Source: Alphaproteobacteria bacterium (GTDB lineage: Bacteria; Pseudomonadota; Alphaproteobacteria; UBA828). Taken from it: a stretch of 64,000 nucleotides of DNA. The notes under the pieces were generated by a model, which made no database searches, was not told the origin of the DNA, and saw only the letters and a program-made list of their open reading frames with translations. Of the stretch, positions 59,268 through 64,000 are shown one piece after another; within the stretch, counting starts at the first letter, position 1; each line of letters starts with the position of its first letter. The DNA lies in NCBI GenBank assembly GCA_022820945.1, contig JAJEEP010000005.1:1-64000 (forward strand), written 5' to 3'. The translations under genes and the position numbers were made by a program.

Positions 59268-61123
59268 CTCGCCTCCGCCCTTTGCTCGCCGCCGTTGAGC
59301 CGCTCCCGGCGGAGCGCCTCGGTCGCCGCCATATCGACGGCGAGGTCGTCGTCCTCCTCCGAGCCCACGATCACCACGCCGTAGAGCGCCTCCGCCTTGG
59401 CGCGCGAGACGTAGCGCTCGTTCACGTCGTCGAGCACTCGCTCGGGCTCGCGCTCCAGCGGGTTGCCGTAGCCCCCGCCGCCGTTGTCGATGGCGTGCAA
59501 GCGCGAGCCCGGCTCCAGGTGGCAGTAGGCGTCGGTCTCGTAGACTTCTCGTGTGCCGTCCGTCGCAATCTTGGCCTGATAGCCCGCCTGCGAGGGCAGG
59601 CCGCCGCGCACGCCCTGCGGCAGGATGGTGAGCCCGTTGCATATGTTGATGACCAGCATGGGGTCATGGCGCGGGCCGAAGATCACCTCCGAGGCCGGCC
59701 CGCCGCGCCGGCGGCCGGCACCGCAGGAATCCACCAGCGCGCGTACGCTGTCGACCTGAAACGGGAAGCGCTGCTCGTTGACCTCGATACTGTCGCGGTA
59801 GACCAGGCCGACGCTCACCGGGTTGACCAGGCCGTGCATACCGTCGGTCTCGGCCGAGGCCGCCATGCCGCCCGCCGACATGAACATCTGGTTGACGTAG
59901 GGGGCGCCCTCCCGCCGCCAGTCCTTGCCCGAGCAGACCCCGGTGCCCGCACCGTTGCAGAAGTTGCCCTGGCTGAAGCCGTAGCCGTCCCCCAGGGAGG
60001 CGAAGGCCGACTGGATCAGGTTGATGATCATGTCGGTCATGTTGGTGGTGGCGACCGAGCAGCTGTGCGGGAAGCGCGGGATGCCGACGACGCAGTTCTC
60101 CCGGAGCAGCACCTCGAGCCGGCGGAAGCTGCCGGCGTTGTGCGGGATGTCGGAATCGAGGCAGGCGAAGACCGCCTGGGCCGCCGCCATGGTCGAGGTG
60201 ACGCGGGTGAGGTTCATGCCGGCGTCCACGCAATCGGGGTTGTCGCGCAGATCGACCGTGATGAAGCCGTCCTCGCCGTCGATATCGACGGTCACCTTGA
60301 TCGGGATGCCGTCCGGCAGGAACGGCTGGATCGGGTCGTGGCAGCCTTCGTTCTCGAGCCGTCCGCTGGGCAGCGCCCGGATCGACTCGCGCGCCCGCCG
60401 CTCGGAGTAGGCGAGCCATTCGCCGATGAAGGCGCGCACCGCCTTGGCGCCGTACTTGTCGAGGAACTCCTTGAGCCGCCGCTCGCCGATCCGTGCCGCG
60501 CCGATGGCCGCGAGGTAGTCGCCGAACCACTGGTCGGGCACCCGGATGCGGCGCCGGCACATGCGGACGATGTCGTCGATGTCGCGATAGTCGCTCTGCA
60601 CCTGGACGCAGGGGAAGATCAGCGCGCCCTCGTGATAGACGTCGGTGGCCGCGGCGAAGTAAGTGGTCGGCTGGCTGTTTCCCACGTCCGCCTGGTGGGC
60701 CTTGATGCCCACGGTGAAGAAGTGCTCGCCCTCGTGGAATACCGGCACCAGGATCGTGTGATCGGCCGCGTGGCTGTTGCCGCCGTAGGGGTCGTTGTCG
60801 AGAAAGGCGTCGCCCTCGCGGAAGTCCGGGTGCCTCTCGCTCATGATGGTGGTCTGGATGTTCATGCCGAAGACGTGGATCGGCATGGCCTCGGCCGTCG
60901 CCAGCACCTCGTGATCGGACGTGATGATGGCGCAAGAGAAGTCCCGCGCGATGCCGATGACCGCCGAGCGCGCGCTGTGCAGCACGGTGTTGGTCATCTC
61001 GCGGCAGATCGCGTCCATGCGGTTGGCCATGACCGCGAGATTGAGGGCGCTCAGGCGCTCTTCGGTCCCGGCCGGGGCGGCGGTGGACACGGCCGCGGAT
61101 GCAGCAGGCGATGGATCGTTCAT
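59264..61123 (-). CDS. hydantoinase B / oxoprolinase-type subunit (HyuB 5)
   Basis: 619 residues from the ATG at 61123; a much longer upstream open frame is antisense to the aminotransferase gene and not used. MDAICREMTNTVLHSARSA, DAFLDNDPYGGNSHAADHTILVP, HQADVGNSQPTTYF, HNAGSFRRLEVLL and DNGGGGYGNPLEREPERVL are the family segments. It is clearly HyuB-type but distant from HyuB 2-4, with an N-terminus that is not basic. No HyuA gene adjoins, so the catalytic partner is elsewhere. Confidence 0.9.
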   Translation of the reverse strand: MNDPSPAASAAVSTAAPAGTEERLSALNLAVMANRMDAICREMTNTVLHSARSAVIGIARDFSCAIITSDHEVLATAEAMPIHVFGMNIQTTIMSERHPDFREGDAFLDNDPYGGNSHAADHTILVPVFHEGEHFFTVGIKAHQADVGNSQPTTYFAAATDVYHEGALIFPCVQVQSDYRDIDDIVRMCRRRIRVPDQWFGDYLAAIGAARIGERRLKEFLDKYGAKAVRAFIGEWLAYSERRARESIRALPSGRLENEGCHDPIQPFLPDGIPIKVTVDIDGEDGFITVDLRDNPDCVDAGMNLTRVTSTMAAAQAVFACLDSDIPHNAGSFRRLEVLLRENCVVGIPRFPHSCSVATTNMTDMIINLIQSAFASLGDGYGFSQGNFCNGAGTGVCSGKDWRREGAPYVNQMFMSAGGMAASAETDGMHGLVNPVSVGLVYRDSIEVNEQRFPFQVDSVRALVDSCGAGRRRGGPASEVIFGPRHDPMLVINICNGLTILPQGVRGGLPSQAGYQAKIATDGTREVYETDAYCHLEPGSRLHAIDNGGGGYGNPLEREPERVLDDVNERYVSRAKAEALYGVVIVGSEEDDDLAVDMAATEALRRERLNGGEQRAEAS

Positions 61124-61165
61124 GGCTTCGCGCGCTCCTCGGTCGGGCCTAAGCCGTGACCTTAG

Positions 61166-62449
<1,284 letters not shown>

Positions 62450-62565
62450 GGGCTGCTCACGCAGCGTTGAGTTGCCGTGAGCGGCCGCCGGTGTCATCTG
62501 TCATTGCAAGAGCCCCGCGCACGGGCGCAGGGCGGAACGCAACTGGCATTTGCGGAGGGCCTTCG

Positions 62566-63558
62566 ATGCTGATCAAGATCAAGCGCGGTTGGGAGCTGCC
62601 GGACTCCGCCGCAACTCCTGAATCCGTGTTCATGAACCGGCGCACGCTGCTCAAGGGGCTCGCCACCGGCCCGCTGCTCGCAGCGGGTGCCGCAATGCCC
62701 TTCGCGGGCGGCCTTGGTTCGGCGCTGGCGGACGAGGAGCAGGAAGACCCCTCGGCCCACCTCTATCCGGTCGAGCAGAACCCCGCCTACACCCTCGACC
62801 GGCCGCTCACGCCGGAGGACATCGCCACCACCTACAACAACTACTACGAGTTCGGCTCCTACAAGGAGATCTGGCAGGAGGCGCAGGCGCTCAAGATCCG
62901 GCCCTGGACGGTCGAATTCGACGGGATGGTGGAAGAGCCGATGACCGTCGCCATCGACGATCTGCTGGCGAAGATGCCGCTGGAGGAGCGGCTCTACCGC
63001 CACCGCTGTGTCGAGGCGTGGTCGATCGCCGTGCCCTACAGCGGCTTTCCGCTCAAGGCGCTCGTCGATTTCGCGCGGCCCCTCGGCGATGCCAAGTATC
63101 TGGTCATGCAGACCTTCGAGGACGACGACGTGGCCCAGGGCCAGCGGCAGTTCTGGTACCCCTGGCCCTATATCGAAGGCCTGACGATGGCCGAGGCCAC
63201 CAACGAGCTCGCCTTCATCGCCACCGGTTACTACGGCAAGCCGATTCCGAAGCAGAACGGCGCCCCGTTGCGCCTCGCTGTGCCGTGGAAGTACGGCTTC
63301 AAGCATATCAAGGGCATCGTCCGCTTCAGCTTCACGGACGAACGGCCGGTCTCCTTCTGGGAGGAGCTTGCGGGCAACGAATACGGCTTCTGGGCCAACG
63401 TCAATCCGGATGTGCCGCACCCGCGCTGGAGCCAGGCGAACGAGCGCTTCTACGGGCCCGACGGGCAGGAGCGCCTCCCGACCCAGCTCTACAACGGTTA
63501 CGCCGAGCAGGTCGCCTCGCTCTACGAGGGCATCGAGAACGAGTTGATCTTCATGTAG
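62566..63558 (+). CDS. msrP: protein-methionine-sulfoxide reductase catalytic subunit MsrP
   Basis: 330 residues from the ATG at 62566 (GCGGAGGGC ahead). A twin-arginine leader (MNRRTLLKGLATGPLLAAGA, RR at 25-26) exports the folded molybdenum enzyme. C148 in YRHRCVEAWSIAVPYSGFPL is the Mo ligand; VMQTFEDDDVAQGQ, YIEGLTMAEATNELAF and KYGFKHIKGIVRFSF are MsrP motifs. It repairs oxidised methionine in periplasmic proteins. Its usual heme-b partner MsrQ is not next to it. Confidence 0.95.
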   Translation: MLIKIKRGWELPDSAATPESVFMNRRTLLKGLATGPLLAAGAAMPFAGGLGSALADEEQEDPSAHLYPVEQNPAYTLDRPLTPEDIATTYNNYYEFGSYKEIWQEAQALKIRPWTVEFDGMVEEPMTVAIDDLLAKMPLEERLYRHRCVEAWSIAVPYSGFPLKALVDFARPLGDAKYLVMQTFEDDDVAQGQRQFWYPWPYIEGLTMAEATNELAFIATGYYGKPIPKQNGAPLRLAVPWKYGFKHIKGIVRFSFTDERPVSFWEELAGNEYGFWANVNPDVPHPRWSQANERFYGPDGQERLPTQLYNGYAEQVASLYEGIENELIFM

Positions 63559-63569
63559 CGCCGGCGCTG

Positions 63570-63604
63570 CCAGAGCGTTTCCGTCTTTCGCGGAAACGCT
63601 CTGG
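63570..63604 (+). terminator. 14-bp hairpin after msrP
   Basis: CCAGAGCGTTTCCG at 63570-63583 pairs perfectly with CGGAAACGCTCTGG at 63591-63604 with a 7-base loop, 12 bases after the msrP stop. No T-run follows, so it may be a weak terminator or mRNA-stabilising hairpin. The repeat element follows within 8 bases. Confidence 0.55.
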
Positions 63605-63611
63605 CTCCATT

Positions 63612-63720
63612 TCGCTCACGGCAGCCGGCCTCTGGCCGGCGCCTCCGCGAGGGCGCCGCATAAGCGGCGGGCCGCGGTCGCGGCCTGTCGCGAGCTCGTA
63701 AGAGACGGACTCGCTCCAAG
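63612..63720. repeat. 109-bp dispersed repeat, copy B
   Basis: Copy of 1538-1646 with 8 mismatches. Like copy A it lies between convergent genes (msrP and an aminotransferase). The hairpin GAGTCCGTC...GACGGACTC of copy A is weakened here by changes at 63696-63703. Confidence 0.8.
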
Positions 63721-63730
63721 CGTTGCGGGG

Positions 63731-63765
63731 AGGGCCGCCCTGGCCATCGGTCGGGGCGGCCCTTT
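63731..63765 (+). terminator. Rho-independent-type hairpin
   Basis: AGGGCCGCCC at 63731-63740 pairs with GGGCGGCCCT at 63754-63763, giving a 10-bp GC-rich stem with a 13-base loop, followed by a short TTTCGT. It lies between msrP plus repeat B and the convergent aminotransferase gene. It may terminate msrP transcripts or act in both directions. Confidence 0.55.
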
Positions 63766-63815
63766 CGTGCGCGGGGCGGTGTTGCTCCAGCGCGCGTGTC
63801 CTTCTCTTTGCCGGT

Positions 63816-64000
63816 TCACACCGAATCGAACTCGTTGTCGTGGCGCTCGATGTAGCGGACGATACGCTCGAGCCCTTCGCGCAGTGCCTCGTGCGAATGC
63901 GCGAAGCAGAGGCGGAAGTGCTCCTCGTTGCCGGGGCCGAAGGTGTAGCCCGGCGCGATTCCGACGTCCTCCTCCGCGAGCACGCCCTCCGCGAATGCGA
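63816..64000 (-). CDS. aminotransferase class I/II, C-terminal part (runs off window)
   Basis: The minus strand encodes, up to a stop at 63816-63818, a C-terminus reading EEDVGIAPGYTFGPG, then EEHFRLCFAHSHEALREGLERIV and ends HDNEFDSV. This is the last ~60 residues of a fold-type I aminotransferase: the GxGxxFG-like substrate strand and the FRLCFA segment with the conserved Arg that binds the substrate carboxylate. The rest of the gene lies beyond the right edge, so the subfamily is unknown. Confidence 0.8.
   Translation of the reverse strand, partial: AFAEGVLAEEDVGIAPGYTFGPGNEEHFRLCFAHSHEALREGLERIVRYIERHDNEFDSV

Noticed and set aside
63570-63604. Hairpin as a tRNA or small RNA
   Set aside because: It is a simple stem-loop without cloverleaf or CCA features.

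Overview
The window looks like chromosomal DNA of a high-G+C alphaproteobacterium. The composition is roughly two thirds G+C in most of the sequence, start sites carry GGAG-type ribosome binding sites, and genes are packed with short or negative spacing. The content is mostly catabolic: ABC importers with their enzymes, many SDR, acyl-CoA and 2-oxoglutarate-dioxygenase genes, and several ATP-dependent hydantoinase/oxoprolinase subunits. I cannot name the genus. No rRNA, tRNA or CRISPR array was seen, and no intergenic gap exceeds about 210 bases.

Layout. Positions 1-1221 hold an IS630-type element, followed by a small unknown gene and a 109-bp repeat whose second copy lies near the right end (63612-63720). 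Positions 1657-7949 hold a minus-strand sugar-type ABC importer (binding protein, permease, ATPase) with a PhyH dioxygenase, a hydroxypyruvate-isomerase-like protein, a cysteine hydrolase resembling N-carbamoylsarcosine amidohydrolase, and a plus-strand SnoaL-like protein. Positions 8149-13679 hold a UbiH-type monooxygenase, a glutamine-synthetase-like ligase, and an iron-type ABC binding protein and permease with no ATPase beside them. Positions 13680-15386 form an AT-rich island encoding TcmP and a three-Cys-motif Gp37/Gp68 (DUF5131) protein, clearly foreign in composition. Positions 15417-24867 hold a dimethylformamidase-like two-subunit hydrolase, an LLM oxidoreductase, a ThDP enzyme, a tandem SDR duplication and a molybdopterin oxidoreductase.

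Positions 24896-33923 hold two divergent HyuA/HyuB operons, one of whose HyuB genes has a TGA exactly where its paralogues have Trp. Positions 33965-43410 hold an acyl-CoA module (SDR, MaoC hydratase, thiolase, HMG-CoA-synthase-like protein with OB-fold) and a complete Liv-type branched-chain amino acid/amide importer. Positions 43537-56684 form a long plus-strand run: GNAT, SDR, cupin, orphan HyuB, PPOX protein, SDR, acyl-CoA ligase, class III aminotransferase, acyl-CoA dehydrogenase, SnoaL-like, orphan HyuB, SnoaL-like. Positions 56719-64000 hold a YhfX-like PLP protein, an MFS transporter, a fifth HyuB, an aspartate-type aminotransferase, MsrP, and the C-terminus of another aminotransferase.

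How it may work together (inference). Importers bring in small amino, amide or sugar-derived compounds. Hydantoinase-type ATPases, the DMF-amidase-like hydrolase and the carbamoylsarcosine-amidase-like protein would open C-N bonds. Aminotransferases and acyl-CoA enzymes would feed the carbon skeletons into central metabolism. The most unusual feature is the excess of HyuB over HyuA subunits (five to two), with three close paralogues carrying basic N-terminal tails and small SnoaL-like or cupin neighbours. The TcmP/DUF5131 island is the best candidate for a poorly described mobile system.
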